Assembly: GCA_029062165.1 (NCBI GenBank)
Contig: JAIDQQ010000023.1
Location: forward strand, 481,889-545,888
Direction: 5' to 3'
Length of the DNA: 64,000 bases
DNA from: Ruminococcus sp.
Lineage (GTDB): Bacteria; Bacillota; Clostridia; Oscillospirales; Ruminococcaceae
Positions within the stretch are counted from its first letter, which is position 1; each line of letters begins with the position of its first letter. Positions 43,687 through 53,225 of the stretch are shown one piece after another. The translations under genes were made by a program, and so were the position numbers. The notes below the pieces were generated by a model that saw nothing but the letters and a program-made list of their open reading frames with translations, had not been told where the DNA came from and searched no databases.

Positions 43687-46600
43687 ATGCTTTTTGCACA
43701 AGGTTACAAGAGTTTTCATAAACTCGCAAAGGCTTTCGAGGGCTACAAAATCGAAAGTGCTGTCATTGACATCGCACTTGAATACCTCGATATATCCAAA
43801 GAAAGAGACAACACGCTTCTTGACAGAATACCACATTATAATTTATCTGACGATGGCAATTCATACTATGAACTGAAAAAAGCGGTACAATCGGAAATAA
43901 TGTCGGTACGCAGTGAGGAACTCAGAGAACGTTATATACTGTTATCGGAGGCACTTACAGGCAGTAATTCTCTTAATTTAATAGAGATTATCTATGATTA
44001 CGTCATTACAAAACATGAAAAGGAAATAATAAAGGCTCTTTCGTCACGTTACGGCGATAAGGCAGAGGCTTGTTATTATTCAATTTATATGTCACAAAAT
44101 TCAAATTACAGGAATAAAAATATAATAAAATCTTCTGGAATCTGCCTTGATGCCGTGGAGTTTGCAGACCGTCCGGAGATAAAAGCGTTATTATGTGCAA
44201 AGGCTCTCAATCAGATTCCGAAGCAGGAAAAAAATAATCCGTTAGCTTTAAAGGCTGTCCAGTACATAAAGGATATTTTTGCGGATAAAAAAATTTCAGA
44301 TACTTATATTTTAATCGCTATCGGTGAGGGTTCGTATTTTGATGACGAACTAAGAACTATTTTCAGAAATAACGCAAAAAGATATAATTTTCATGCGGTC
44401 GTGAAGTCTGCACTTACAGAACTTCCCGACGTAAGCAGAATGTTAAACCTCATAATAAATACGCCGGAATGTATCACCACAGAATATATAAAATCCATGG
44501 CGACAAATTTTTTAAACGATAACATTTCAGAATGTATCGTGAAACACTTTGAAACCCTCGCTCTGAAATATACAGAACTGTACAAAAATACTCTTGATTC
44601 TGTACAGGATATTAAGACCGCCAATAAAATGCATGAAATCTTAATCAGAGTAAAGCCGGATTGCGATATAGATAAAAACGCTCTCAAAGAAAGGTTACAG
44701 CGGAATGTTTCAAAGAGTTTAAGCGAATGTTTTAAAGATAAAAATTCACATTACGATATAAGAAAATATCTTCTTAATGGCGGAGATTTCTATAATATAA
44801 AACCGGCAGTTGAAAGTGCGGTTATAGAGTTAAAAGGGTTTAATTGTATCGGCTATATCGGGGCTTTCGGTCTTGACGATTTCATGAAACGTGTTATAAC
44901 CGTTATGGCGTTCATGAGGTCGTGGAATACTTACTATTTTATCCGTAATAGTGCGGAATTTACAATAGCAGACAGACCGGAAGAATTTATAGGTATTCTT
45001 TTGGGAACTCTTAAAAACAGTGCAGATGTTCTCCGGAAAATCGCCGAAATAATTGACAGTTTATATCTTTCTGAAAGTAAATGGGCTGATTTTTCACAGG
45101 CTTTATCAAAAAGAATCGGAGATTTTGAAAATATAGATTTAAGTGATATGTCTGTTTCTGCACGCTGGATATACGTTAAAGCCCTTGCAATAGCAAACCG
45201 TAATAAATATAAATCGCAGATTCTGTCATTTGCCGGAGATACAAGCAAGAAAGTTAAAGACGCTCTTATTGACAGTATTTCTACCAATTGGCATGAAGAT
45301 ATTGTCGGCTTATTGCAGTCAAAGAAAATAGGTATGCGTGATATTGCGGTATCTGTGATAGAAAAAAATAATGACGTCTCTTTCCGTGAGGAACTCGAAA
45401 AAGCCTTTGAAAAAGAAAAATCCGAAAAACTTAAATCCCGTATTGCCGTACTTATCGGAGCAGGTACTACTGAAATTCCTGAAAAATCCGCAAAGGTTGA
45501 CATTATAACAATTCTTGTAAAGGGTTCAAAGGGTAAAAAAGTATCATTCCTGTTTGAATATCCGTACAAGACCGTACATTTCACGGACGGTACGGAAGTA
45601 CCCGAAAATTACCTCAAAGCACTGATTATACTTTATTCTGATATGACATCTATAGCAATAAACGATACCGCTAAGGAACTCGCCGGAAAAATAAAACCAT
45701 CTGAATTAAACGATTTTACTATGGAAGTATTCAACCGGTGGGCTGATAAGGGTGCATCTGCTAAGACTAAATGGGTCATGTGGTTCTGCGGAGTACACGG
45801 CGGACATGGTATGGTTGAAATGCTTATGAAGTATATTAAGGAATGGTCTGAACATTCAAGGGGTGCTATTGCTTCGGAAGCAGTCATGGCTATGGCGGTG
45901 AACGGCAGTTCTGAAGCACTAATGAATGTCGACAGCATAGCACGGAAATTCAGGCATAAACAGGTCAGGAACTCTGCTAAAAAGGCTCTCGACGACGTTG
46001 CGGAAATATTCGGTATAACCAAAGAAGAACTTTCTGACAGAATAGTACCCGATATGAATTTCAATGACAGAATGTGTCGTGTTTTCGATTACGGAAACAG
46101 ACAGTTTAATGTATATCTTACACCCACGCTTGAAATCGAAATTTTCAACGGCGACAAAAAATTGAAAAATCTCCCTAAACCTGCTAAAAGTGATGACCCT
46201 GAAAAATCTGTACAGGCTTATGAAGATTTCAGAATCATGAAGAAACAAATCAAGACGGTTGTAGCGAATCAGAAACAGCGTCTTGAATACGTCCTTATGT
46301 GTGACAGGAAATGGACTTCTGAAAACTGGAAAAACCTTTTTGTTAAAAATCCGGTTATGCACTGTTTCGCAATAGGTCTGATATGGGGTGTATACGACGG
46401 TAACAGACTTGTTGAAAGTTTCAGGTACATGGACGACGGCAGTTTTACAAACATAGACGAAGATGAATTTAATATACCTGAAAATGCTGAAATAGGTCTC
46501 GTTCACCCTGTGGAACTTACTCCGGAACAGAAAAAAGCATGGGCGGAACAGCTTTCCGACTATGAAATAATTCAACCGTTCCCACAGATTTCAAGACCTT

Positions 46601-46989
46601 GTTTCACACCTACGGAGCAGGAACTTGATTCCGACGAAATAACACGTTTCGACGGCGTAAGCATAGGAAATTATACGCTCCGTGGAAAACTTTTAAAATC
46701 CGGTTGGGAAACCGGTACTCCACTTGATGCCGGTTATTTCTGGGAATTTGACCGTGCCGACGTTATAAAATGCGTGAAAAATCCTGACGGTACAAACGTC
46801 TACAAGGGCTATCACACGGAAATAGAGTTCAGCGGTATGGGCATTGACTACATGGAAGCTGAAGACGTAACACTCGGAAAACTTGTCTTTGCTGAATATA
46901 ATTCAGATAAAAAACTTAAGATAAAAGACGTAAATTTACGTTATTTCAGTGAAATAATTATGCAGTTGTCGTCACTCGGCAACGCTTGA
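43687..46989 (+). CDS. DUF4132 protein with HEAT-like repeats (YehI/MolR-like)
   Basis: 1100 residues, helical throughout. Residues about 450-780 look like HEAT repeats (KKVKDALIDSISTNWHEDIVGLLQSKKIGMRDIAVSVI and similar). The C-terminal 280 residues match DUF4132: QRLEYVLMCDRKWTSENW, HCFAIGLIWGVYDG, a FRYMDDGSFTN strand and VHPVELTPEQKKAW. E. coli YehI, once called a molybdate regulator MolR, has this domain. Likely scaffold or substrate-binding part of the module. Sits 3 bases after the SWIM gene. Confidence 0.82.
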   Translation: MLFAQGYKSFHKLAKAFEGYKIESAVIDIALEYLDISKERDNTLLDRIPHYNLSDDGNSYYELKKAVQSEIMSVRSEELRERYILLSEALTGSNSLNLIEIIYDYVITKHEKEIIKALSSRYGDKAEACYYSIYMSQNSNYRNKNIIKSSGICLDAVEFADRPEIKALLCAKALNQIPKQEKNNPLALKAVQYIKDIFADKKISDTYILIAIGEGSYFDDELRTIFRNNAKRYNFHAVVKSALTELPDVSRMLNLIINTPECITTEYIKSMATNFLNDNISECIVKHFETLALKYTELYKNTLDSVQDIKTANKMHEILIRVKPDCDIDKNALKERLQRNVSKSLSECFKDKNSHYDIRKYLLNGGDFYNIKPAVESAVIELKGFNCIGYIGAFGLDDFMKRVITVMAFMRSWNTYYFIRNSAEFTIADRPEEFIGILLGTLKNSADVLRKIAEIIDSLYLSESKWADFSQALSKRIGDFENIDLSDMSVSARWIYVKALAIANRNKYKSQILSFAGDTSKKVKDALIDSISTNWHEDIVGLLQSKKIGMRDIAVSVIEKNNDVSFREELEKAFEKEKSEKLKSRIAVLIGAGTTEIPEKSAKVDIITILVKGSKGKKVSFLFEYPYKTVHFTDGTEVPENYLKALIILYSDMTSIAINDTAKELAGKIKPSELNDFTMEVFNRWADKGASAKTKWVMWFCGVHGGHGMVEMLMKYIKEWSEHSRGAIASEAVMAMAVNGSSEALMNVDSIARKFRHKQVRNSAKKALDDVAEIFGITKEELSDRIVPDMNFNDRMCRVFDYGNRQFNVYLTPTLEIEIFNGDKKLKNLPKPAKSDDPEKSVQAYEDFRIMKKQIKTVVANQKQRLEYVLMCDRKWTSENWKNLFVKNPVMHCFAIGLIWGVYDGNRLVESFRYMDDGSFTNIDEDEFNIPENAEIGLVHPVELTPEQKKAWAEQLSDYEIIQPFPQISRPCFTPTEQELDSDEITRFDGVSIGNYTLRGKLLKSGWETGTPLDAGYFWEFDRADVIKCVKNPDGTNVYKGYHTEIEFSGMGIDYMEAEDVTLGKLVFAEYNSDKKLKIKDVNLRYFSEIIMQLSSLGNA

Positions 46990-47012
46990 AAATAAAGGAG
47001 TTTATTTATATT

Positions 47013-48116
47013 ATGGAAAAAAATTCAATCAAACCACCTGTTGAAGTCCGTTATGCTGACGAACTCGAATTACTCGCAAAGTACGATACCGGAAAACGTC
47101 CGGAAAACTGGAAACTCTCTCCGAAAGCCGTGCGGACTTTCATTCTCGGCGGTAAAGTAAAAACAGATGACGGAAACGTTGAAATCCCTAAAAAATTCTA
47201 CGGTAATGACGCTCTTGTTGAAAGATGTATCATAACTCTTGCCGGAAATCGTGGTTTAATGCTTGTCGGCGAACCTGGTACGGCGAAAACTATGCTCTCC
47301 GAACTGCTTTCCGCCGGTTGTTGCGGAATAAGTACCAATACCGTACAGGGTACAGCCGGAACTACTGAAGACATGATTAAGTACAGCTGGAATTATGCCC
47401 TTCTCCTTGCAAAAGGTGCTTGCCGTGAAGCCCTCGTACCGTCGCCGTTACTCGTGGGTATGGAAAAGGGTATCTTCACACGTTTCGAGGAAATAACTCG
47501 TACACCTGCGGAAATTCAGGACAGTCTGATTTCCGTAATGAGTGACCAGATACTTATTATTCCGGAACTCGCTGACGACGGTATTATTCTTGCAAAATCC
47601 GGATTCAATATCATAGGCACGGCAAATACTCGTGATAAGGGTGTAAATGAGATGTCCGGAGCTTTGAAGAGACGTTTTAATTTCGAGACTGTAGAACCTG
47701 TAAAAGATGTAAGGCTTGAAAAGGAAATTATAGTCCGTGAGGCACAGAATCTCGCAAAAGCCGGTAATATTGATATGCCGGTTGATACAGATGTTGCGGA
47801 ACTCCTTGCGGTTACGTATCACGAATTAAGAGAGGGTATAACCGAAAAAGGTACACTCATTGACAAGCCCACCGCCGTTATGAGTACCGCCGAAGCCGTT
47901 TCAGTGTACTATCAGACTATAAGTCATGCATGGTACTATGGCGACGGTAAAATTGATTTAGGCGTTATGACGGAAAGTCTTTTAGGTGCTGTATGCAAGG
48001 AAAACAAAGATGACCTCGAAAAATTAAAGGCTTATTTCCGTACGGTAGTCAAGGAAAAGGGTAAAGGTAACGGATTATGGAAAAAATATTCAGAGACAGC
48101 AAAATTACTGAAATGA
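47013..48116 (+). CDS. MoxR-type AAA+ ATPase (YehL-like)
   Basis: 367 residues starting MEKNSIKPP, with GGAG 12 bases upstream; a TTG further up overlaps the DUF4132 stop and is less likely. Walker A GEPGTAKT, a Walker B region GIFTRFEEITRTP, sensor 1 IIGTANTRD and an arginine-rich ALKRRFNFET segment. Length and layout match the MoxR YehL subfamily. MoxR ATPases remodel or load cofactors into partners together with VWA proteins. Confidence 0.9.
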   Translation: MEKNSIKPPVEVRYADELELLAKYDTGKRPENWKLSPKAVRTFILGGKVKTDDGNVEIPKKFYGNDALVERCIITLAGNRGLMLVGEPGTAKTMLSELLSAGCCGISTNTVQGTAGTTEDMIKYSWNYALLLAKGACREALVPSPLLVGMEKGIFTRFEEITRTPAEIQDSLISVMSDQILIIPELADDGIILAKSGFNIIGTANTRDKGVNEMSGALKRRFNFETVEPVKDVRLEKEIIVREAQNLAKAGNIDMPVDTDVAELLAVTYHELREGITEKGTLIDKPTAVMSTAEAVSVYYQTISHAWYYGDGKIDLGVMTESLLGAVCKENKDDLEKLKAYFRTVVKEKGKGNGLWKKYSETAKLLK

Positions 48117-50467
48117 TTCCGTATGACCTCACCGGAAAAGTTTTGTTTTTTCCGGTCAGACATCATAGCCCTGTGTGTTCGTATCAGCTTATACGGACTA
48201 TCAGGGAATATCAGCCGGAAATAATTCTTATTGAAGGTCCGGAAAATGCTGACGGTCTTATACCGGTACTCACTGACGAAAATACTAAACTTCCGGTAGC
48301 GATATACTATTATTACAAGGATTTAAAAAAACTCGTCAGCGAAGACGGTACGGACTATAAATGTTACTATCCGTTTCTGTACTCGTCGCCGGAATACAAT
48401 GCCCTTAAACAAGCCGGTATAATGGGTATTCCTGCAAAATTCATAGACTTACCGTACTGTGATATTCTTATTAATACTACCGGTCAGAAAGGCTTACGGA
48501 AAAATACTGACAAACACAGTTACGCCGACGATTCAAGACTTATTTACAGTAAATTCTATGAAAAAATCTGCGAAAATACAAACGTCCGTAATTTTGAGGA
48601 GTTCTGGGAAAAATATTTTGAAATAGCCGGTCTTTATCTCACGCCGGAAAACTTCGTCAGACAGATGCATACTTACTGTATTATAACACGTTCGGAAACT
48701 CCGCCGGAAGATATGCTGACCGACGGTACAACATCCCGTGAAAGTCATATGGCGAAACGGATTACTGAAGCTATGAAAATTTATAATAAAATTCTCGTCG
48801 TGACCGGTGGTTTTCATAGCAAGGGACTTTATGACCTTATCAACACAAAAAAAATAAAATCGCCGAAACTGCATAGAATTTCCGCAAAACAACATGGTTG
48901 CTATCCTATGGCTTATTCGTATGAATCGGCAGATGCATTACATGGTTACGCTTCCGGCATGAGTTATCCGGCTTTTTACGATTCCGTAATAAATAAATTA
49001 CTTGAAAAAAATTCGCCGGAAAATGTATATAATGACCTCACTTTTGATTTACTTGTACAGACCGCAAAGCATACCAATAAAAAAGATATTCCAGTATCAA
49101 TATCTGATGTCACTTCCGCAAAGTCGCTTATGGACGGTCTTTCAGCGTTAAGAAATTCCCGACAGTCCGGTATGTACGAACTTTACGACGCTATAACAAG
49201 TACTTTCATAAAGGGCGAAAAAACTATATCTTCCGCACAGCCTCTTGACATTCTCCGGAAACTCGCAACCTGTAAGGAAGTAGGTTACATAGGCGACAAG
49301 ACACACGTTCCGCCACTTATAACCGATTTCGAGGAGCAGGCAAAAAAATTACGTCTCAAAATAACCGACGTTACAAGAAATAATATTGAATTATCAATTT
49401 TTCAGAAGCCGAAAGATATTGAAAAAAGCCGTTTCTTTCACAGAATGAATTTTCTTGATACCGGATTTGCATATATGAAAAACGGCAGGGATTTCAATAA
49501 TAATACCGGAAAAAGCCTTGTCCGTGAAATATGGAATTATGCACGCACTCCGGAAACGGATTCTTCACTTATTGACCATACTACAGACGGTTTCACGATT
49601 GAAGAAGCCTGTACTACTGTTGCGGTACGCCGTCTCCGTGACAGTATGCGTTGTGAAACATCAGCCGGAATTGCCGTCGATTGTTTTCTTATGGGAATAC
49701 CTCTTACAAAATCTGAAACTGAACTCATTGACATTATACTTACTAATGACGGTGATTTCTTTTCAGTCGGAAAAGGTCTCCGGAAATTTGAAACACTTAA
49801 CAGTCTGCAACAGTTATATAAATTTTCCGATAATACTTCACTGGAATATATCCGGAAATGTTTTGAAAAACTTATAATTTCACTGCCGTCAATGGTGAGT
49901 GTATCGTCCGAACGTGCAGAAGAAGTAATTTCCGTACTTAAAACAATGTACGGTATAGCAGGAAACATCTTACCGGAAGAACTTTCAGTATTTACGGAAA
50001 CTCTTGACGTAATGGCACAGGCGGATATTAAAGAACCCTCTGTATATGGTGCTGTATCAGGTCTGTTGTATGCTATCAACTCTTCAAGGCGTACAGATGT
50101 TGAAAATGCTATGTCGGGCTATCTCAACGGAACTACAGAAATTAAAAAACAGGGTGCTGATTTTTTAAAAGGTCTTTTCAGTACCGCACGTGATATTATT
50201 TTATCTGACGATTCTTTCCTTAAGATGACCGATACGCTTATAACCGGTATGGAATACAGCGACTTCATGGAAATACTTCCGTCAATGCGACTTGCTTTCA
50301 GCTATTTTGCACCGGCAGAAATTCAGGATACCGCAAAAGCCGTCGCCGGACTGCATGATGTAACCGCTTATAACGTCATGAACCGTATGATAGTTGATGA
50401 GGATATGTTTGTTTTCGGCAGTCAGTTTGATGCCGATATACTGGAAAAACTTGACATTGATTTATAA
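48077..50467 (+). CDS. DUF5682 protein (YehM-like)
   Basis: 796 residues; the start overlaps the MoxR gene by 40 bases, and a later in-frame ATG at 48113 (MIPYDLTG) would almost remove the overlap. The N-terminus has FFPVRHHSPVCS, IEGPENADGLIP and FIDLPYCD, and later VVTGGFHSKGL, a pattern of conserved His, Glu and Asp that could be a metal or catalytic site. The C-terminal half is helical. E. coli YehM is the counterpart by content. Last gene of the module; tmk follows after 14 bases. Confidence 0.82.
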   Translation: MEKIFRDSKITEMIPYDLTGKVLFFPVRHHSPVCSYQLIRTIREYQPEIILIEGPENADGLIPVLTDENTKLPVAIYYYYKDLKKLVSEDGTDYKCYYPFLYSSPEYNALKQAGIMGIPAKFIDLPYCDILINTTGQKGLRKNTDKHSYADDSRLIYSKFYEKICENTNVRNFEEFWEKYFEIAGLYLTPENFVRQMHTYCIITRSETPPEDMLTDGTTSRESHMAKRITEAMKIYNKILVVTGGFHSKGLYDLINTKKIKSPKLHRISAKQHGCYPMAYSYESADALHGYASGMSYPAFYDSVINKLLEKNSPENVYNDLTFDLLVQTAKHTNKKDIPVSISDVTSAKSLMDGLSALRNSRQSGMYELYDAITSTFIKGEKTISSAQPLDILRKLATCKEVGYIGDKTHVPPLITDFEEQAKKLRLKITDVTRNNIELSIFQKPKDIEKSRFFHRMNFLDTGFAYMKNGRDFNNNTGKSLVREIWNYARTPETDSSLIDHTTDGFTIEEACTTVAVRRLRDSMRCETSAGIAVDCFLMGIPLTKSETELIDIILTNDGDFFSVGKGLRKFETLNSLQQLYKFSDNTSLEYIRKCFEKLIISLPSMVSVSSERAEEVISVLKTMYGIAGNILPEELSVFTETLDVMAQADIKEPSVYGAVSGLLYAINSSRRTDVENAMSGYLNGTTEIKKQGADFLKGLFSTARDIILSDDSFLKMTDTLITGMEYSDFMEILPSMRLAFSYFAPAEIQDTAKAVAGLHDVTAYNVMNRMIVDEDMFVFGSQFDADILEKLDIDL

Positions 50468-50481
50468 AAAAGGAGCAGAAT

Positions 50482-51144
50482 ATGGGAAAATTAATAGTAA
50501 TAGAGGGTCTCGACGGTAGCGGAAAACATACACAGGCGGTCAGACTTTCTGAATATCTTAAAAGTATCGGGGAGCAGGTCAGAATGGTTTCTTTTCCGGA
50601 TTATGAAAGCCCCTCTTCGTCTCTCGTGAAAATGTATCTTGCCGGTGATTTCGGCGAAAATGCGGATTCCGTAAACCCTTATACCGCCTCAACTTTCTAT
50701 GCAGTGGACAGGTTTGCAAGTTTCCGTACAAAATGGCAGGATTTCTATGAAAACGGCGGAATTGTAATCGCTGACAGGTACACTACTTCAAACGCCGTAC
50801 ACCAGTGTGCGAAACTTCCGCCGGAACAGTGGGACGGTTTTATTGAATGGCTTACGGAATTTGAATATAAATATATAGGCATTCCTGAACCGGATATGGT
50901 TATATATCTCCGGACTGATACAGGAGTAAGTCAGAAACTGATTTCCGGACGTTACAACAGTGACGAATCCAGAAAAGATATTCATGAACGTGATATGGAA
51001 TATCTTTCACGGTCACAGCGTTCTGCCGATTACTGTGCGGAAAAAATGAACTGGTTTACCATAAACTGTACTCATAATGGCATTATGCGTTCTGTAGAAA
51101 ATATAGCCGAAGAAATTAAAAATTTTACAGATAGTAATAAATAG
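50482..51144 (+). CDS. tmk: Thymidylate kinase
   Basis: 220 residues. P-loop GLDGSGKHTQ, DRYTTSNAVHQ and a LID region with GRYNSDESRKDIHERD. It phosphorylates dTMP to dTDP. It differs from the common holB-linked tmk in sequence and place; another tmk elsewhere in the genome is possible. GGAGC precedes the ATG 14 bases after DUF5682, so it may be co-transcribed with the MoxR module. Confidence 0.88.
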   Translation: MGKLIVIEGLDGSGKHTQAVRLSEYLKSIGEQVRMVSFPDYESPSSSLVKMYLAGDFGENADSVNPYTASTFYAVDRFASFRTKWQDFYENGGIVIADRYTTSNAVHQCAKLPPEQWDGFIEWLTEFEYKYIGIPEPDMVIYLRTDTGVSQKLISGRYNSDESRKDIHERDMEYLSRSQRSADYCAEKMNWFTINCTHNGIMRSVENIAEEIKNFTDSNK

Positions 51145-51469
51145 TCCATAAAAATTAGTCATTGCATTATATATTTTTATCTATAACTGCATTCCCGATT
51201 GTTATAAATGACGAAAATCAGCCGTATTTCAAAAAAGACTTGATTTTTATTCATTTATGTGATAGAATAGTAAAAAGACGTTAGATATGATATTTGCCGT
51301 AATATTCCTCTTCGGCGGTAGAAAGAAATCAGAGAATATATATTGACATTATTCAGGCATTGTGCTATAATGTCATTACCGCTGAAACTGTCCGCAGGTC
51401 TTATATTGTTATAACGTTTTTTTCCGTTTTTTTATTTTAAAGATACTTGTTTTACAGAGGGGGAGTAAA
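51145..51469. other. 325-base intergenic region with two promoters
   Basis: No gene seen on either strand. It holds a promoter at 51240-51268 (TTGATT, 17, TAGAAT with extended TG) and one at 51343-51371. About 100 bases of leader precede the sugar transferase and include an imperfect T-rich stretch at 51416-51435 (GTTTTTTTCCG) without a matching hairpin, so I do not call a terminator or riboswitch. Confidence 0.6.
51343..51371 (+). promoter_or_regulatory. Promoter of the sugar transferase
   Basis: Consensus TTGACA (51343-51348), 17 bases, TATAAT (51366-51371) with an extended -10 TG. Confidence 0.85.
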
Positions 51470-52276
51470 ATGCAGGCTAATATTTTAAACGCCGGCAATA
51501 CTATGATTGAAAATGATTTCAACGGCGAGGCAAGGAAATTACTTGAAAGTAAAAAACACAAAGAGGGTATCACAAAATATCCTGTACTCAATTTCACAGA
51601 AAAAGACCTTGAAAACCTTAGAAAACGTGTTTGTGAAACACTTAAACACTCAAAGGTCAGACCGGCAGGGGGTAAACTGTATAAAATGACAAAAAGGGCT
51701 TTCGATATAGCGGTTTCTTCCTGTGCAATAGTTGTTCTTGCAATACCTGTTTCATGTTTTGCACTTGCTATATATCTCGACGACGGCGGTAATCCGTTTT
51801 TCGTTCAGGTGAGACTTACTAAAGGGGGCAAGCCCTTTAAAATGTATAAACTCCGTTCAATGTGCATTGACGCTGAAGAAAAATTCGCCGAAGTTCAGAA
51901 AGCTAATAAATGTGACGGTCTTGCTTTCAAGAGCGACGAAGACCCACGTATTACTAAAATAGGAAAGTTTATCAGAAAAACTTCTATTGACGAGTTACCG
52001 CAGTTCCTGAACGTTCTTAAGGGCGATATGTCACTTATAGGTCCACGTCCACCACTTCCGAGAGAAGTTTATCTCTATTCACCGGAACAAATGGACAGAC
52101 TTCTTGTCAAAACCGGTCTTGCCTGTACGTGTCAGACGGAGGGCAGAAGTGATATGCCGTTTGATGAGTGGGTAACTACAGACATCGACTACATAAAAAA
52201 CAGAAATTTTGCAGTTGATATTAAAATACTTGTGAAAATGATTATTGCGGTACTTAAACGCAAAGGGGCAGAATAA
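51470..52276 (+). CDS. Membrane sugar-phosphate transferase (initiating glycosyltransferase)
   Basis: 268 residues. N-terminal 60 residues soluble, one membrane segment near 80-103, then the catalytic domain of the bacterial sugar transferase family: FFVQVRLTKGGKPFKMYKLRSM, DPRITKIGKFIRKTSIDELPQFLNVLKGDMSLIGPRP, and TGLACTCQTEGR. It moves a sugar phosphate onto undecaprenyl phosphate to start a surface glycan. It has its own promoters and terminator and no other glycan gene beside it. GAGGGGGAG ribosome site. Confidence 0.92.
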   Translation: MQANILNAGNTMIENDFNGEARKLLESKKHKEGITKYPVLNFTEKDLENLRKRVCETLKHSKVRPAGGKLYKMTKRAFDIAVSSCAIVVLAIPVSCFALAIYLDDGGNPFFVQVRLTKGGKPFKMYKLRSMCIDAEEKFAEVQKANKCDGLAFKSDEDPRITKIGKFIRKTSIDELPQFLNVLKGDMSLIGPRPPLPREVYLYSPEQMDRLLVKTGLACTCQTEGRSDMPFDEWVTTDIDYIKNRNFAVDIKILVKMIIAVLKRKGAE

Positions 52277-52316
52277 AAAAATTTCCGGACAGCTTAAACT
52301 GTCCGGATTTTCTTTT
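52277..52316 (+). terminator. Bidirectional terminator
   Basis: TCCGGACAG, 6-base loop, CTGTCCGGA with T after and A before. It serves the sugar transferase and the convergent patatin gene. Confidence 0.9.
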
Positions 52317-53208
52317 ATATACTATATACCATATTTACTATATTGTCACGATATAAGGCGGTATCCCTGTAGCCAAGTTCCATATCAGCCTGAACTTTCA
52401 CCGGATTCAGATTCAGTGTTCCGGTGAAGAAATTTCCCAGACTTCTTGACGGAAATATATTTATAATATTTGCGTCTTTCATGTAATCCTGATTTGACAT
52501 ATCGTAATCACGTTTGAGATGTACCACGATAATATTACGACAGCCGTTATCATACAGACACGATACCGGTGTATTACTTACATCACCGGCAACACCGCCG
52601 TCAAAATAGTTTATGCCGTTTATTTCCACACCGTCAGTACCGGTATATACTACCGGAAGAGTTGCAGAAGCAAGAATAATTTTTTTCTGTGTCTGCGGAT
52701 AATGCTGATTCAGTATGAAAAATTTCGGGGTTGATAAATAATCCGTACAGACGACGTACAATTTCCGGCGGATTTTCTTGAAATCAACGTGATTGTCAAT
52801 AAGTTCGGCTATTTTTTTCTGATTGAAAGGCAATCCCTCACGGATAAATTCTGCAATTCCGTCACCACGTGCGATTGTACGGAAAAAATTCACACCGTTT
52901 GAAACTGCACGGTCTATAGGGTTTGAAAATGTCAGGTCAGGAAGATTGTTATAAGGCGTCAACGCTCTTGAAATACGGTCTGTATCCGGATTCAACAGGT
53001 CAGATGTTTTAAGATTATTCCATATTTTCTGTGCATATTCAGCACCCTGACTTTCCAGCAGAGTGGCATTCAATGCCCCGACAGATGTTCCGGCTATGGT
53101 GTCTATATACGGAAGTACGCCCATATCCGAAAGTGCTTTATATACGCCTACTTCGTAAGCACCTTTAGCACCTCCGCCACTTAATACAAGTCCGATTTTT
53201 CCTGACAT
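52315..53208 (-). CDS. Patatin-like phospholipase
   Basis: 297 residues. Oxyanion loop SGGGAKGAYEVG, nucleophile serine in GTSVG (near 43) and the Asp of the dyad in DGGVAG. No signal peptide, so cytoplasmic or membrane-peripheral. It lies 17 bases after dapL on the same strand, probably in one operon, though a role in lysine synthesis is unlikely. Confidence 0.9.
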   Translation of the reverse strand: MSGKIGLVLSGGGAKGAYEVGVYKALSDMGVLPYIDTIAGTSVGALNATLLESQGAEYAQKIWNNLKTSDLLNPDTDRISRALTPYNNLPDLTFSNPIDRAVSNGVNFFRTIARGDGIAEFIREGLPFNQKKIAELIDNHVDFKKIRRKLYVVCTDYLSTPKFFILNQHYPQTQKKIILASATLPVVYTGTDGVEINGINYFDGGVAGDVSNTPVSCLYDNGCRNIIVVHLKRDYDMSNQDYMKDANIINIFPSRSLGNFFTGTLNLNPVKVQADMELGYRDTALYRDNIVNMVYSI

Positions 53209-53225
53209 ATCTTAAAAACTCCTTT

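Noticed and set aside
45919-46575. Minus-strand frame of 218 codons within the DUF4132 gene
   Set aside because: Shadow of the real gene, no ribosome site, Phe/Tyr-rich composition typical of antisense.
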